DNA of 64,000 nucleotides, from NCBI RefSeq assembly GCF_003261635.1, contig NZ_QFXK01000034.1, positions 62,001-126,000 of the forward strand. The letters are read 5' to 3'. The DNA is from Kribbella monticola. GTDB lineage: Bacteria; Actinomycetota; Actinomycetes; Propionibacteriales; Kribbellaceae. Shown here in pieces: positions 1 to 8,994 of the stretch. The stretch's first letter is position 1, and every line of letters starts with the position of its first letter. The notes below the pieces were generated by a model. That model was not told where the DNA came from, searched no databases, and saw only the letters and a program-made list of their open reading frames with translations. The position numbers and the translations under genes are program-made.

Positions 1-669
1 CCGCCGTTTTCGGATGCTCGGTGGGAGGGGCATACGGAGGGGTCTGTTTGGGCGTGTGTTCGGGAGCAGGGGTTTGATCAGGGGCGGCATTTGGTGACCA
101 AGTGGGTTTGGTTGCCTGGGGAGCCTGACACGGTGGTTACTGATCCGTTGACGTTGGCGTATCGGGCGGTGGCGGCTATGCAGTTGCGCGCGCCGGTGGT
201 GAAAAGTGCGCCTGGGGTGGGGCAGATCGGGCTGGTGAACATGCCGGTGTGGTTGTGGGTGGAGAAGTCGGAGAACACCTGGGGGCCGATCAGCCGGGAT
301 GCGAGTGTTCCGGGGTTGACCGTTACCGCGACTGCGCAGGTGAAGGCGGTGGACTGGAGTATGGGCGACGGGAAGACCGTACGGTGCGAGGGTGCTGGTA
401 CGGCGTACCGGAAGTCGTTCGGGATCAAGCCGTCGCCTGATTGTGGGTATTTGTATCGGAAGACCTCGCGAGATCAGAACGGCTGCCAGTACAAGGTCGG
501 TGCCACTGCCCGCTGGGACATCACCTGGCGGAGCACGCTCGGTGACACCGGTCAGCTCTCGATGACGCGAACCGGCGCCACGCAACTCCGCATCGGAGAG
601 GCCGTTCCAGTGCTGGTCGATCCCGACGGTGATCAGGCGGCTGCTCCAAAGACACCAGCGGTCTGTTAG
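1..669 (+). CDS. Secreted or envelope hypothetical protein, 5' end outside window
   Basis: The frame is open from the first base, so the start lies upstream; 222 codons are visible. A TTG at 91 is the first candidate start inside the window but is probably internal, because residues before it (W-E-G-H-x-E-G-S-x-W-A-C) look like conserved protein. The central part has a WLWV motif followed by a run ending in WSMGDG, then paired cysteines around CGYLYR and CQYK. This matches my memory of a common actinobacterial family of about 250-300 residues with a signal peptide, often mislabelled ATP/GTP-binding protein. The WSMGDG-x-G stretch resembles a PKD-type beta-sandwich. Function unknown. Convergent with the lipoprotein that follows. 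Confidence 0.72.
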   Translation, partial: PPFSDARWEGHTEGSVWACVREQGFDQGRHLVTKWVWLPGEPDTVVTDPLTLAYRAVAAMQLRAPVVKSAPGVGQIGLVNMPVWLWVEKSENTWGPISRDASVPGLTVTATAQVKAVDWSMGDGKTVRCEGAGTAYRKSFGIKPSPDCGYLYRKTSRDQNGCQYKVGATARWDITWRSTLGDTGQLSMTRTGATQLRIGEAVPVLVDPDGDQAAAPKTPAVC

Positions 670-732
670 ACGCCGCTGTTCGAGCCAACATTGAACGGCC
701 GTAGCACCTGGACATGCCGCTGCGCTTTGGAA

Positions 733-1317
733 TCAGCACCTTCCGGCTCTGCGGCTCTGCGGGAAGTTCGCCCTCCATTCGTCACGGGCGCGAACCATTT
801 TCATTTCGTCGAGCAGCTGGGTCGGCGTCCCAGGTGGCCTGACCTTCTTGCCGTCAGTGGTCAAGGCGATGGCCTGTGAGGAATCCACACATGCTTGGAC
901 CGTAATCTCATCGGCTCGACCGGAATTCTGCGGTGCGATCTTGAGCACCTTCGTCCACACAACCTTCTGCTTCCCCACGCTGTGCCACTTTTGCGCCTTG
1001 AACGTCGCGGCCTGGTTCAGCTCAGCACCGAGCATTGCGCCGCTTGCATATTTCCGGAGTTCCGATGTGTCGCGCCCGCCACTGGTGGCCATGACATCCG
1101 TTGCCTCGATGAAGTGCCGGTACGCCGAGACAGCGTCGGCGGCCGCTCCGGAGTCAGTTGAAGATGCTGAGGTTGCAATCGAGATCGCGGATGATGTGGA
1201 GGGTCGTGCGTGGGGCTCTCCCGACGGAGCGCCGTTGCAGCCCGTGATGAGGCTGGCGATGGCTATAGCACTTGTTGCGGCCACCGGAACTCTCCTGCTC
1301 ATTCCTCCCACAGACAC
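733..1317 (-). CDS. Putative lipoprotein
   Basis: 194 residues. The N-terminus has arginines, a hydrophobic stretch and a lipobox L-I-T-G-C near residue 27, followed by a Ser/Thr/Ala-rich linker; this predicts a lipid-anchored extracellular protein. The remaining ~130 residues contain YRHFIEATDVM and a C-terminal part with VQACVDSS, reminiscent of NTF2-like secreted domains, but I cannot assign a family. The GTG at 1317 has GGGAG three bases upstream. An ATG at 1302 gives a shorter signal peptide but has its GGAGG almost touching the start. It lies just upstream of recO on the same strand with a 16 bp gap to the recO start region's opposite end, so it is probably an independent unit. Confidence 0.7.
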   Translation of the reverse strand: MSVGGMSRRVPVAATSAIAIASLITGCNGAPSGEPHARPSTSSAISIATSASSTDSGAAADAVSAYRHFIEATDVMATSGGRDTSELRKYASGAMLGAELNQAATFKAQKWHSVGKQKVVWTKVLKIAPQNSGRADEITVQACVDSSQAIALTTDGKKVRPPGTPTQLLDEMKMVRARDEWRANFPQSRRAGRC

Positions 1318-1333
1318 AGTCTCCCGTTGGCGG

Positions 1334-2074
1334 TTAACGGTCAGGGGTTAGGTCTAGGTGGGGGAGGGAGCGGAGGTTGCGGTCTAGGTGGTAGGCGACG
1401 AAGGCAGCTACGAGGGTGTTGGCTTCTCGGCGGGAGCGGGGGTCGGAGCGTTCGGCGATGGGCCAGTCGCCGGTGAGGAGGGCGGAGAGGAGGGTGAGGG
1501 TCGGTGGGGCCGGCATCGCGGAGGCTGGGGGGCGGCAGGTGGCGCAGACGACGCCGCCGGCGGCTGGGTTGAAGGCTCGGTGGGGGCCTTCCTCACCGCA
1601 CTTCGCGCAGTCGGCGAAAGACGGGGCGTAGCCCGAGATCGCCAAGGAGCGTAGGAGAAAGGAGTCGAGGACCAGGGCCGGTTCGCGTTCGCCGGTGGAG
1701 AGGGCGCGGAGGGCGCCGGCCAGCAGGAGGTGTTGCTGCGTGGCTGGTTCCTTCTCCTCGACGACGAGGCGGTCCGCGGTTTCGAGCAGGACCGTGCCGG
1801 TCGTGTAGCGCGCGTAGTCGCCGACGATGCCCTCGCCGTACGCCGAGATGGAGACGGCCTGGGTGACGACGTCGAGGGTTCGCCCGGTCGCGAGTTGCAG
1901 GTCGACGTGGCTGAACGGTTCGAGGCGCGCGCCGAAGCGGGACGACGTACGGCGTACGCCCTTCGCGACGGCCCGGATCTTGCCGTGCGTGCGGGTCAGG
2001 AGCGTGGCGATGCGATCGGCTTCACCCAGTTTCTGGGTGCGGAGCACGATCGCTTCGTCACGGTAGAGCGGCAC
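1334..2074 (-). CDS. recO: DNA repair protein RecO
   Basis: 246 residues, the usual RecO length. RecO anneals single strands and, with RecR, loads RecA in RecF-pathway recombinational repair. The N-terminal OB-fold begins MPLYRDEAIVLRTQKLGEAD, with the typical GEADRIATLLTR and KGVRR segments. A four-cysteine zinc knuckle is present (CAKC at 156-159 and CATC at 177-180), followed by the alpha-helical C-terminus ending HLDLTPDR. recO commonly sits near era in actinobacteria; here it is separated from era by about 15 kb containing leuA, katG and accessory genes. The start ATG at 2074 matches the conserved N-terminus. Confidence 0.95.
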   Translation of the reverse strand: MPLYRDEAIVLRTQKLGEADRIATLLTRTHGKIRAVAKGVRRTSSRFGARLEPFSHVDLQLATGRTLDVVTQAVSISAYGEGIVGDYARYTTGTVLLETADRLVVEEKEPATQQHLLLAGALRALSTGEREPALVLDSFLLRSLAISGYAPSFADCAKCGEEGPHRAFNPAAGGVVCATCRPPASAMPAPPTLTLLSALLTGDWPIAERSDPRSRREANTLVAAFVAYHLDRNLRSLPHLDLTPDR

Positions 2075-2086
2075 CCGTCCAGTCTC

Positions 2087-3133
2087 TCACCCGCGTGCGA
2101 GGTACTCAGCCAGCCCGGTCGGCGGGTGCCCGGTGATGTCTTCGACGGCGCTGCTGACCTCGCTGAGTTCGCCGCTCGCGATGGCGGCGTACGACGTGAC
2201 CCAGCCGGCCACCTCCCACGCCGGTGCCCCGAACGACTCCCGCGAGCGGTACGCCTCGTCCAGGGTCTCCGCCTCGTACCGGATCGGCCGGCCCCACGCC
2301 TCGCTCATCATCGCCGCTGCCTCGGCCAGCGTGAACGCCGCCGGACCGGTCAGGTCGTACGTCTGCCCCGAGTGCGTCGCGTCCAAAAGCACCTGAGCGG
2401 CCACATCGGCGACGTCGTCCCGCAGTACGGCGGCAACGCGCCCGTCCCCCGCCGGCCCGCGGATCACCCCGTCCTCGCCCGCGAAGCCGGGGACGAAGTC
2501 GAGGTACATGTTGTCCCGCAGGAAGGTGAAGTCGACACCCGTCGCGCGAAGATGCTGCTCGGTGTGCCAGTGGTCGCGCGCGAACGTGAACGTCGCGTTC
2601 GGCGCCGCCCCGACGAACGAGGTGTACACGATCCGCCGTACGCCGGCCGCGACCGCCGCGTCGATCGTTGCCTTGTGCAAGGAAACCCGGTCGGCCGATT
2701 CGGACGCGCTCACCATCAGCAACGTCTGTACGCCGTCCAGCGCGTTCAGCAGCGCGGCGATGTCCCCGTACGACGCCTGCGCGACCTGCGCGCCCTCCAG
2801 TTCGGGAGCGCGAGCAGGATCCCGTACTACGAGGCGCTGGGCGGCCCCGGCTTCCGCGAGCCGCCGTGCGATCCGCGAGCCGAGCTGCCCCGTCGAGCCC
2901 GTCACCGCGATCAACCCCGAGGTCGAGGGCAACTCGGCACCAGCCTCGGCCTCCACCGGACTCAACTCCGGATCGAGCCCGTCCGCCGACCCCACCAACG
3001 CCTCGGTCAACCCCCCGGCCGACGCCCCAGCCAACCCACCAGCCAAACCCCCGGCCGACCCACCGGCCGACCCATCGGTCAACCGCTCAGCCGGCGTGTC
3101 GGCGGGAGTCACCTCGGGGTCGAGGGTGCTCAC
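2087..3133 (-). CDS. NAD(P)-binding SDR (NmrA/QOR2-like) with Gly/Ala-rich N-terminal extension
   Basis: 348 residues if read from the GTG at 3133, which overlaps the stop of the upstream aldo-keto reductase by four bases (GTGA), implying translational coupling. The catalytic part starts near residue 74 with I-A-V-T-G-S-T-G-Q-L-G-S, a Rossmann nucleotide-binding loop, and follows the atypical SDR family of NmrA-like NAD(P)H-quinone or redox-sensing proteins. The first ~72 residues are low complexity (GGSAGG-LAGG-LAGASAGG) and come from a degenerate DNA repeat. An alternative TTG start at 2914 sits exactly where family members normally begin, so the extension may be untranslated spacer. Physiological substrate unknown. 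Confidence 0.85.
   Translation of the reverse strand: MSTLDPEVTPADTPAERLTDGSAGGSAGGLAGGLAGASAGGLTEALVGSADGLDPELSPVEAEAGAELPSTSGLIAVTGSTGQLGSRIARRLAEAGAAQRLVVRDPARAPELEGAQVAQASYGDIAALLNALDGVQTLLMVSASESADRVSLHKATIDAAVAAGVRRIVYTSFVGAAPNATFTFARDHWHTEQHLRATGVDFTFLRDNMYLDFVPGFAGEDGVIRGPAGDGRVAAVLRDDVADVAAQVLLDATHSGQTYDLTGPAAFTLAEAAAMMSEAWGRPIRYEAETLDEAYRSRESFGAPAWEVAGWVTSYAAIASGELSEVSSAVEDITGHPPTGLAEYLARG
3007..3092. repeat. Degenerate ~12 bp tandem repeat in the 5' end of the SDR gene
   Basis: On the + strand, variants of CCGGCCGACCCA and CCAGCCAACCCA recur about seven times. Read on the minus strand they encode repeated Ala-Gly-Gly-Leu/Ser. The array lies between the coupled GTG start and the conserved Rossmann start of the SDR. 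Confidence 0.6.
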
Positions 3134-4119
3134 CGCTCGACTGCCTTCATGGCGGCCTCGCTGTACCGATCCCCCGCGACAGCATCCGGCGGGAACGCCT
3201 CGTCCAGCGCCGCGAGCTCCTCGGCCGACAGCGTCACGTCGATCGCACCGAGATTCTCGGCGAGGTACTTGCGCCGCTTCGTCCCCGGGATCGGCGCAAC
3301 GTCATTGCCCTGGGCAAGCAACCAGGCCAGCGCCAGCTGCCCGGCCGTCACCCCCTTGTCCGCGGCGAGTGACCGGACCTCCTCGACCAGGTCCAGGTTG
3401 CGCTGGAAGTTCTCGCCGCTGAACCGGGGCAGCCCGCGCCGCATGTCGTCCGGTTCGAAGTCGTCCGGCGACTTGAGCTGGCCGGTCAGGAACCCGCGGC
3501 CGAGCGGGCTGAACGGTACGAACCCGATCCCGAGTTCGCGCAGCGTCGGCAGGACGACGGTCTCCGGGTCGCGCGTCCACAGCGACCACTCGCTCTGCAC
3601 CGCACTGATCGGATGGACGGCGTGCGCGGCGCGCACCGTCTCCCCCGACACCTCGGACAGCCCGAGGTAACGGACCTTGCCGGCCTTCACCGCCTCGGCC
3701 ATCGCCCCGACGGTCTCCTCGATCGGGACCTCCGGGTCGCGGCGATGCAGGTACCAAAGGTCGACGTAGTCCACCCCGAGCCGCTGCAGCGACGCGTCGA
3801 GGGCAGCGCGCGCGTACTCCGGCTTGCCGTTCACCACCGTCGGCAGGGTGCTGTTCCCCGACGACCACTGGAAGCCGAACTTGGTCGCCAGGATCGCCTC
3901 GTCGCGCCGGCCCGCGAGCGCCCGGCCGACGAGTTCCTCGTTCGCCCCATTGCCGTAGACATCGGCGGTGTCGATGAAGGTGCAGCCGGCGTCGAGGGCC
4001 GCGTGCACGGTGGCGATCGACTCGGCGTCGTCGTTGGACACGCCGTACGACTGGGACATGCCCATGCAGCCGAGGCCGAGGCTGGAAACGGTCAGTTCTC
4101 CGAGCTGGGATTCACGCAT
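3130..4119 (-). CDS. Aldo/keto reductase
   Basis: 329 residues. A TIM-barrel NADPH-dependent carbonyl reductase; the catalytic tetrad is visible as D50 and Y55 (DTADVYG), K80 (ATKFGF) and H125 (YLHRRDP). The cofactor-binding end has PIPGTKRRKYLAENLGA, typical of the AKR subgroup close to AKR13-type reductases. ATG start at 4119 gives the usual N-terminus ending in LGLGCMGMS. It is the first gene of a two-gene unit with the SDR, which suggests linked redox or detoxification chemistry on an aldehyde or quinone, but the substrate cannot be inferred from sequence. Confidence 0.93.
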   Translation of the reverse strand: MRESQLGELTVSSLGLGCMGMSQSYGVSNDDAESIATVHAALDAGCTFIDTADVYGNGANEELVGRALAGRRDEAILATKFGFQWSSGNSTLPTVVNGKPEYARAALDASLQRLGVDYVDLWYLHRRDPEVPIEETVGAMAEAVKAGKVRYLGLSEVSGETVRAAHAVHPISAVQSEWSLWTRDPETVVLPTLRELGIGFVPFSPLGRGFLTGQLKSPDDFEPDDMRRGLPRFSGENFQRNLDLVEEVRSLAADKGVTAGQLALAWLLAQGNDVAPIPGTKRRKYLAENLGAIDVTLSAEELAALDEAFPPDAVAGDRYSEAAMKAVER

Positions 4120-4340
4120 ACTCCGAACCTACCTGTGCCGCAGCACCGCGTCGCGACGGGTCCAAGATCACCGACAGTAGCCGCATTCCTCCGCTGCGCA
4201 GCCGAATCCCTTCCTCTCAACAGCACAGCGGTTGCTCCTGCAACAACTTTGTGTCATTTCAGGCCGACCCGACCGGACCGTCGAGCGACTTCGTATCGTC
4301 AGCAGGTCAGGTGTCCAGCGGGTTCCTGGGGGGTCCAGTC

Positions 4341-7300
4341 ATGTTTCTGCGGCGCGCACTGCGGTACCGGTATGCCCAGGCACTGGTACTCACCGGCGTC
4401 TCGCTGCTGATCGGCACCTGCGCGGCGTTCGCGCCCTGGTTCGCTCGCGCTGTCGAGCAAACGGTGACCACGGAGACGCTGCACAGCCAGCGCCAGTCGG
4501 CCGCCTGGCAACTGGAAGCGTCCCCGCCGGCGTCGAGTGGCGTGGCGACCGCGAAGAAGCCCGAAGACCTGGCTCAACTCGTCCCCGCCGATCTGAAGCC
4601 GCTGTTCACCCCACCGCTCTACGGTCAGACCGTGGACGCCCAGTGGCGACTCAGCACCGATCCTCAGGACGTCAAGGTCGTCGGCCGGCTGGTCTGGCGA
4701 GACGGGTACTGCGGCCAGCTCGTCTTGACCGAAGGGCGCTGTCCGAAGGGTCCCGGCGAGGTCGTCGTCTCCAGCGCCGACAAAGCGAACTTCAACGCGA
4801 AGACGGGCGCGGTCCTGATCGCGAAGCCGACCGATTACACAGGCGGCGCCAATCTCAAGGTGGTCGGCGTCTACAAACCCGTCGATCCACACGCCGACTA
4901 CTGGTTCGGGCGTGCACCGGTGGGCCGGTCACACCTGCCGGAGTTCCCGGACCCGGGCAGCGGAGACTTCCTGCTGACGGATCGCGGCACGTTCGTCAAG
5001 AGCGTCTGGGGGCACCATTCCACGCTGGACACCCGGCCGCTGTCCGGTGTCGTGCGGGCCAACGATCTGCAGCGGCTCAAGGACGCCACCGCGCAGGTCG
5101 ACGCCAAGGCTTCCCAACTCGGGTTGGAGACCAGGAACACGTCCGCGCTCGGTGCAGTGATCGACCAGATCCAGGCGGAGCGGAAGCAGGCCACCACGAT
5201 CATCCCGCTGGTGATGGTCCAGGTCGCCCTGTTCGGCGTAGTGGTCCTGGCGCTTGCGCTGTCCGCGGTGGTGGATCAGCGTCGACCGGAAATAGCGGTA
5301 GCTCGGCTCCGCGGGTCGAGCGCACGGCGTACCGGGCAGTCGTTGGCGATGGAGCTCGGGGTGGCTGTGCTCGCGGGGCTGCTCGCGGGGATCGGGACGG
5401 GGTTCCTGCTGCTGTTGGTCGTGCGAGCGACGTGGCTGAACGGCGGTGCCCCGATCGAGGTGCCCTGGACCGTGCCGGCCGCGGTGGCGCTGGCCGTCGT
5501 GGTGGGGATCGCTGTCGTCGTCTGGTCCGTGCGGACCGTAGTACAGCAACCGATCTCCACGCTGTTGCGCCGGGTGGTCCCGCGGCGACGCAGCCGGGCG
5601 CTGGGGATGGTCGACCTCTCCATCATCATGCTGGCCTCGGCCGGCCTGGTTGCCGCACTCACCGGAGGCGGCCGCGGTCCGCTGCCGGTTCTGACGCCTA
5701 CTCTGCTGGCGCTGGCGGTCGGGCTCACCTTCGCTCATCTCCTGTTGCCCACTGCGGGATTCGTCAGCCGACGGGCCCTGCGTCGTGGCCGGCTGGGGCT
5801 GGCACTGGGTGCTCTGCAGGTCTCCCGGCGACCAGCGGTGACGCGCATCGTCGCGGTGGTGGCAGTGGCGACCGCGTTGGCCTCGTTCGCCGGGCAGGCC
5901 GCATCGGTTGCCGGTGACAACCGGGACCTGCGCGCCGGCTACGAGACCGGCGCCGAGGGCGTGCTGTCGATGTCCGTCACCGACCTCAGCACGTTCAGCA
6001 AGGCCATCGACAAGATCGACCCGGATCGGCATTGGCTCACACCCGTCGTGCTGTCCAGGCCGCCGTCGCCGGACGCGCTCACCGCCATGATGATCGAGCC
6101 GGACAGCTTTCGCCGGATCGCCTTCCGCGGCGACCGGCTCACCGACACCGCCGGGTACTCCGCCCTGTCGGCACCCGCCAAGCCGGAGCGGATCGACATC
6201 AGTGGCCACGAGCTCACCATCACCGCGACGCCCGGCAAGCTGACGCCGGTCGCCGTGACGACCTTCAACGGTGAGGGAGGCACCCAGAACCCGCCGGCGA
6301 AATCGGTGATCCTCGAGGCGAACGTGGTCAGCCGGGCCGGGGGCGCGCGGTTCCTGGTGCGGTTCCCGGCGATGCCGTTGGTGCCGGGCAGGACGTTCGT
6401 GCTCAAAACCCAGATCGGCTGCCTGCAGGGCTGCCAGCTGGTCCGGCTCGGGCTCGCCCGCGGTCTGAACGATCCCGGCGGATTCAAGGGCCGGATCGAC
6501 ATCGGCAAGCTCACGATGGAGGGCGGGAAGGCGGTCCCGCTCGGAGCGGCGGCGGACTGGAATCCGGTCAAGGCCATCGATGGCACGCCCGGTTCGATCG
6601 CGGTCGACGACCGGTCCGGCGGCGGCCTCAGCCTCGATCTGACCAACACCGGCAACGAGCAGTTCATCCAGCACGGCTCGGTCCCGGCCCTGGTACCGGC
6701 CGTCATCAGTTCGCGGTTCCCTCTCAGCGACGCCACCACCGTGCCGGGTACCGACGGGCTCGCCGTACCGGTCCAGAAGATCGATCGGCCACAGGGAACG
6801 ATCAACCGGTATCCGCTGAACGTCGCCGTACTCGACCTGGAGAACATCCGGCGGCTGGGCGGTTCGGTGGACCAGCAGTCGACCGAGTTCCAGGTCTGGC
6901 TGAACGCCGACGGACTGGCGAACTCCCAGCGGGTGATCGACGGACTCGCCCAGGACGGGATGGTGGCGACCCTGGTCGACCGGCGCAGTGACCGGATCGC
7001 GGCCTACGGCCGGTCGGCCAGCGCCTTGGCCCTCCAGCTCACCCCGGTCGTCGGGATCGCAGGCTGGTCGCTGGCGATCATCGTGTTGCTGTTGATGGTG
7101 GTGACCTCGTGGCGGTCGCGCGCGCAGGATTACGCCAGCCTGCGGATCACCGGCGTACCGGCCGCCACTACCGGGCGGGCCGCGCGCTGGGAGCAGACCG
7201 GGCCGGTGGCGCTGGCGGCCTTGCTCGGATCCGCGTGCGGCGTGTTCGGCGCACAGATCGCGCTGCCGATGATCCCGCTGTTCGCCGAGACGCTGGAGAC

Positions 7301-7454
7301 TTCGCCGATCCCGCTCGATCTGCATACCAACTGGACCGTCGCCGTGGCGCTGTGGCTGATCGGAACGGTGGTGCTGACGACCACGACGCTGCTGCTCGGA
7401 ACCGGTGTCAACCGCCGCGCCGGGTACCACCGGATCAGGGAGGAGCTGTCATGA
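4341..7454 (+). CDS. ABC transporter permease, FtsX-like, large extracellular domains
   Basis: 1037 residues from the ATG at 4341, chosen because it precedes the first membrane helix and has a G-rich Shine-Dalgarno (GGGGGG) about eight bases upstream; the frame is open further 5' but that part is not membrane-protein-like. One helix lies near residues 13-33, then a ~250-residue extracellular region, helices near 284-310, 335-365, 385-405 and several to ~540, a second extracellular region of ~330 residues with an internal disulfide candidate (GCLQGCQ), and three terminal helices. This is the MacB/FtsX layout seen in actinobacterial lipoprotein or peptide export and signalling systems. The stop overlaps the next ATPase start (ATGA), so all three genes form one operon. 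Substrate unknown. Confidence 0.9.
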   Translation: MFLRRALRYRYAQALVLTGVSLLIGTCAAFAPWFARAVEQTVTTETLHSQRQSAAWQLEASPPASSGVATAKKPEDLAQLVPADLKPLFTPPLYGQTVDAQWRLSTDPQDVKVVGRLVWRDGYCGQLVLTEGRCPKGPGEVVVSSADKANFNAKTGAVLIAKPTDYTGGANLKVVGVYKPVDPHADYWFGRAPVGRSHLPEFPDPGSGDFLLTDRGTFVKSVWGHHSTLDTRPLSGVVRANDLQRLKDATAQVDAKASQLGLETRNTSALGAVIDQIQAERKQATTIIPLVMVQVALFGVVVLALALSAVVDQRRPEIAVARLRGSSARRTGQSLAMELGVAVLAGLLAGIGTGFLLLLVVRATWLNGGAPIEVPWTVPAAVALAVVVGIAVVVWSVRTVVQQPISTLLRRVVPRRRSRALGMVDLSIIMLASAGLVAALTGGGRGPLPVLTPTLLALAVGLTFAHLLLPTAGFVSRRALRRGRLGLALGALQVSRRPAVTRIVAVVAVATALASFAGQAASVAGDNRDLRAGYETGAEGVLSMSVTDLSTFSKAIDKIDPDRHWLTPVVLSRPPSPDALTAMMIEPDSFRRIAFRGDRLTDTAGYSALSAPAKPERIDISGHELTITATPGKLTPVAVTTFNGEGGTQNPPAKSVILEANVVSRAGGARFLVRFPAMPLVPGRTFVLKTQIGCLQGCQLVRLGLARGLNDPGGFKGRIDIGKLTMEGGKAVPLGAAADWNPVKAIDGTPGSIAVDDRSGGGLSLDLTNTGNEQFIQHGSVPALVPAVISSRFPLSDATTVPGTDGLAVPVQKIDRPQGTINRYPLNVAVLDLENIRRLGGSVDQQSTEFQVWLNADGLANSQRVIDGLAQDGMVATLVDRRSDRIAAYGRSASALALQLTPVVGIAGWSLAIIVLLLMVVTSWRSRAQDYASLRITGVPAATTGRAARWEQTGPVALAALLGSACGVFGAQIALPMIPLFAETLETSPIPLDLHTNWTVAVALWLIGTVVLTTTTLLLGTGVNRRAGYHRIREELS

Positions 7455-8296
7455 GCGGGCTCGCGATCAACACCAGCGGACTGGTGCACATCTACCGCAG
7501 CCAAGGCCATGACGTCGCCGCGCTGTCCGGTATCGGCATCTCCGTTCGCCCGGGTGAACTCGTTGGCCTGCTCGGTCCGTCCGGGGCCGGCAAGTCGACG
7601 CTGCTGCAGTTGTGCGGCGGCCTGCTCACCCCGAGCGCGGGCCGCCTGCAGATCGGCGAGCACCACATCGCGACGATGACCGAGGCCGAACTCGACCGGA
7701 TGCGCTCCGGCGACGTCGGCATCGTGCTGCAGGGTGCCGGCCGCAACCTGATCCCCTATCTGACGCCCGAGGACAACATCCGCTACGCCCAGCGCGCCGC
7801 ACCGCGCGGGCGCACCTTGCCCAGCCCGGTCGAAGTACTGGAACTCGTCGGCCTGCGGGACCACGCCCGTACGCCGCTCGAACGCCTCACACCAGGTCAG
7901 ATCCAGCTGTGCGCCGTAGCGGTGGGAATCGCCACCTTCCCCGGCTTGCTACTGGCCGACGAACCGACCAGCCAGCTCGACCACCAGGCCCGCGACGAGG
8001 TCCTGAACGCGATCTCCACGATCAATGCGAGCACCGGCATGACCGTGCTGCTGATCACCCACGACCCCGAGGTCGCCGCGGTACTCCCCCGCACCATCAC
8101 GATCCGCGACGGCCGGATCGCCTCTGAGGGACGCTCCGGCGAGGAGTTCGCGGTCGTCGCCACCGACGGGTCGTTGCCGTTGCCACCGCACGTCGCCGAA
8201 CTGCTGCCACCCGGCACTCTTGTCCGCGTCACCAGCTCTGAGGACGGCACCGGCGGCGTGCACCTCACCCCGGTCGAGCAAGAAGGTCAGGCATGA
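7451..8296 (+). CDS. ABC transporter ATP-binding protein with degenerate signature
   Basis: 281 residues, coupled to both neighbours by ATGA overlaps. Walker A is GPSGAGKST (about residues 40-48), the Q-loop region is VLQGAGRNLIPYLTPEDN, Walker B reads LLLADEPTSQLD, and the switch histidine is in LLITHDPEVAAV. The ABC signature is LTPGQ instead of LSGGQ, and the following helix lacks the usual QQR-x-A-x-A-R pattern. The C-terminal ~50 residues after the ATPase core are an additional small domain. With the next gene it probably forms an asymmetric nucleotide-binding pair driving the FtsX-like permease. Confidence 0.9.
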   Translation: MSGLAINTSGLVHIYRSQGHDVAALSGIGISVRPGELVGLLGPSGAGKSTLLQLCGGLLTPSAGRLQIGEHHIATMTEAELDRMRSGDVGIVLQGAGRNLIPYLTPEDNIRYAQRAAPRGRTLPSPVEVLELVGLRDHARTPLERLTPGQIQLCAVAVGIATFPGLLLADEPTSQLDHQARDEVLNAISTINASTGMTVLLITHDPEVAAVLPRTITIRDGRIASEGRSGEEFAVVATDGSLPLPPHVAELLPPGTLVRVTSSEDGTGGVHLTPVEQEGQA

Positions 8297-8994
8297 TCAC
8301 CGTCACCAATCTCAGCGTCGCGTACGGCGAACTGCTCGCGGTCGCCGACGTGTCGCTGCGGGTGCCGCCGGGATGCGTGCTCGCCGTCAGCGGGCCGTCC
8401 GGGGCCGGCAAGAGTTCGTTGCTCTGGGCAATCGCCGGAGCGGTCCGGGCGAGTTCGGGCACGGTCGAGGTGGACGGCTTGACGATCACCGACCGGCCCG
8501 CTGCCGCGGCACACGGCGTCGTCCTGATCCCGCAGGGCAACGGGCTCGCCCGCGTGCTCACGGCGCGGGAGAACTTGTCGATGCCGCTGCTCGCAGATCG
8601 CGCGCTGACCGCAGTACTGGCGCGGCGTGACGAGGACGACGACGAGGAGCGCGAGCACACCCTCGACACCATCGACGCGACGATCGAGAAGGCGTTGAAG
8701 GATGTCGGCCTGGAAGACAGCGGGGATCACCTGGTCGAGGAGCTGTCCGGTGGCGAGCAGCAGCGGGTCGCGGTCGCGCGCGGACTCGCCCAGCAGGGCC
8801 GCGCGATCCTGGCCGACGAGTCGACCAGCGAACTCGACAGCGCCAACCGAGAACGAGTCCTCGAACTGCTGCGCCGCGAGGCCGACCGCGGTGCCGCCGT
8901 CATCATCGCCACCCACGACCCCAACGTCGCCGCCGGTGCCGACGGCCACGCCACCATGGACGAAGGCCGCCTCACCTGGGAACGGCGCCTTTAG
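8293..8994 (+). CDS. ABC transporter ATP-binding protein
   Basis: 233 residues. Walker A GPSGAGKSS near residues 36-44, canonical signature ELSGGEQQRVAVARGLA, Walker B AILADESTSELD, and H-loop IIATHDPNVAAG. It belongs to the LolD/MacB-type ATPase group that partners FtsX-like permeases. Between the Q-loop and signature there is an acidic insert (RRDEDDDEEREH). Third and last gene of the operon that starts at the permease; its TAG stop overlaps the TAA stop of the convergent GNAT gene by three bases. Confidence 0.92.
   Translation: MITVTNLSVAYGELLAVADVSLRVPPGCVLAVSGPSGAGKSSLLWAIAGAVRASSGTVEVDGLTITDRPAAAAHGVVLIPQGNGLARVLTARENLSMPLLADRALTAVLARRDEDDDEEREHTLDTIDATIEKALKDVGLEDSGDHLVEELSGGEQQRVAVARGLAQQGRAILADESTSELDSANRERVLELLRREADRGAAVIIATHDPNVAAGADGHATMDEGRLTWERRL

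Noticed and set aside
4929..7430. 833-codon open frame on the minus strand
   Set aside because: It is antisense to the ABC permease; the translation is Arg/Gln/Asp-rich with no domain, typical of a GC-rich shadow frame.
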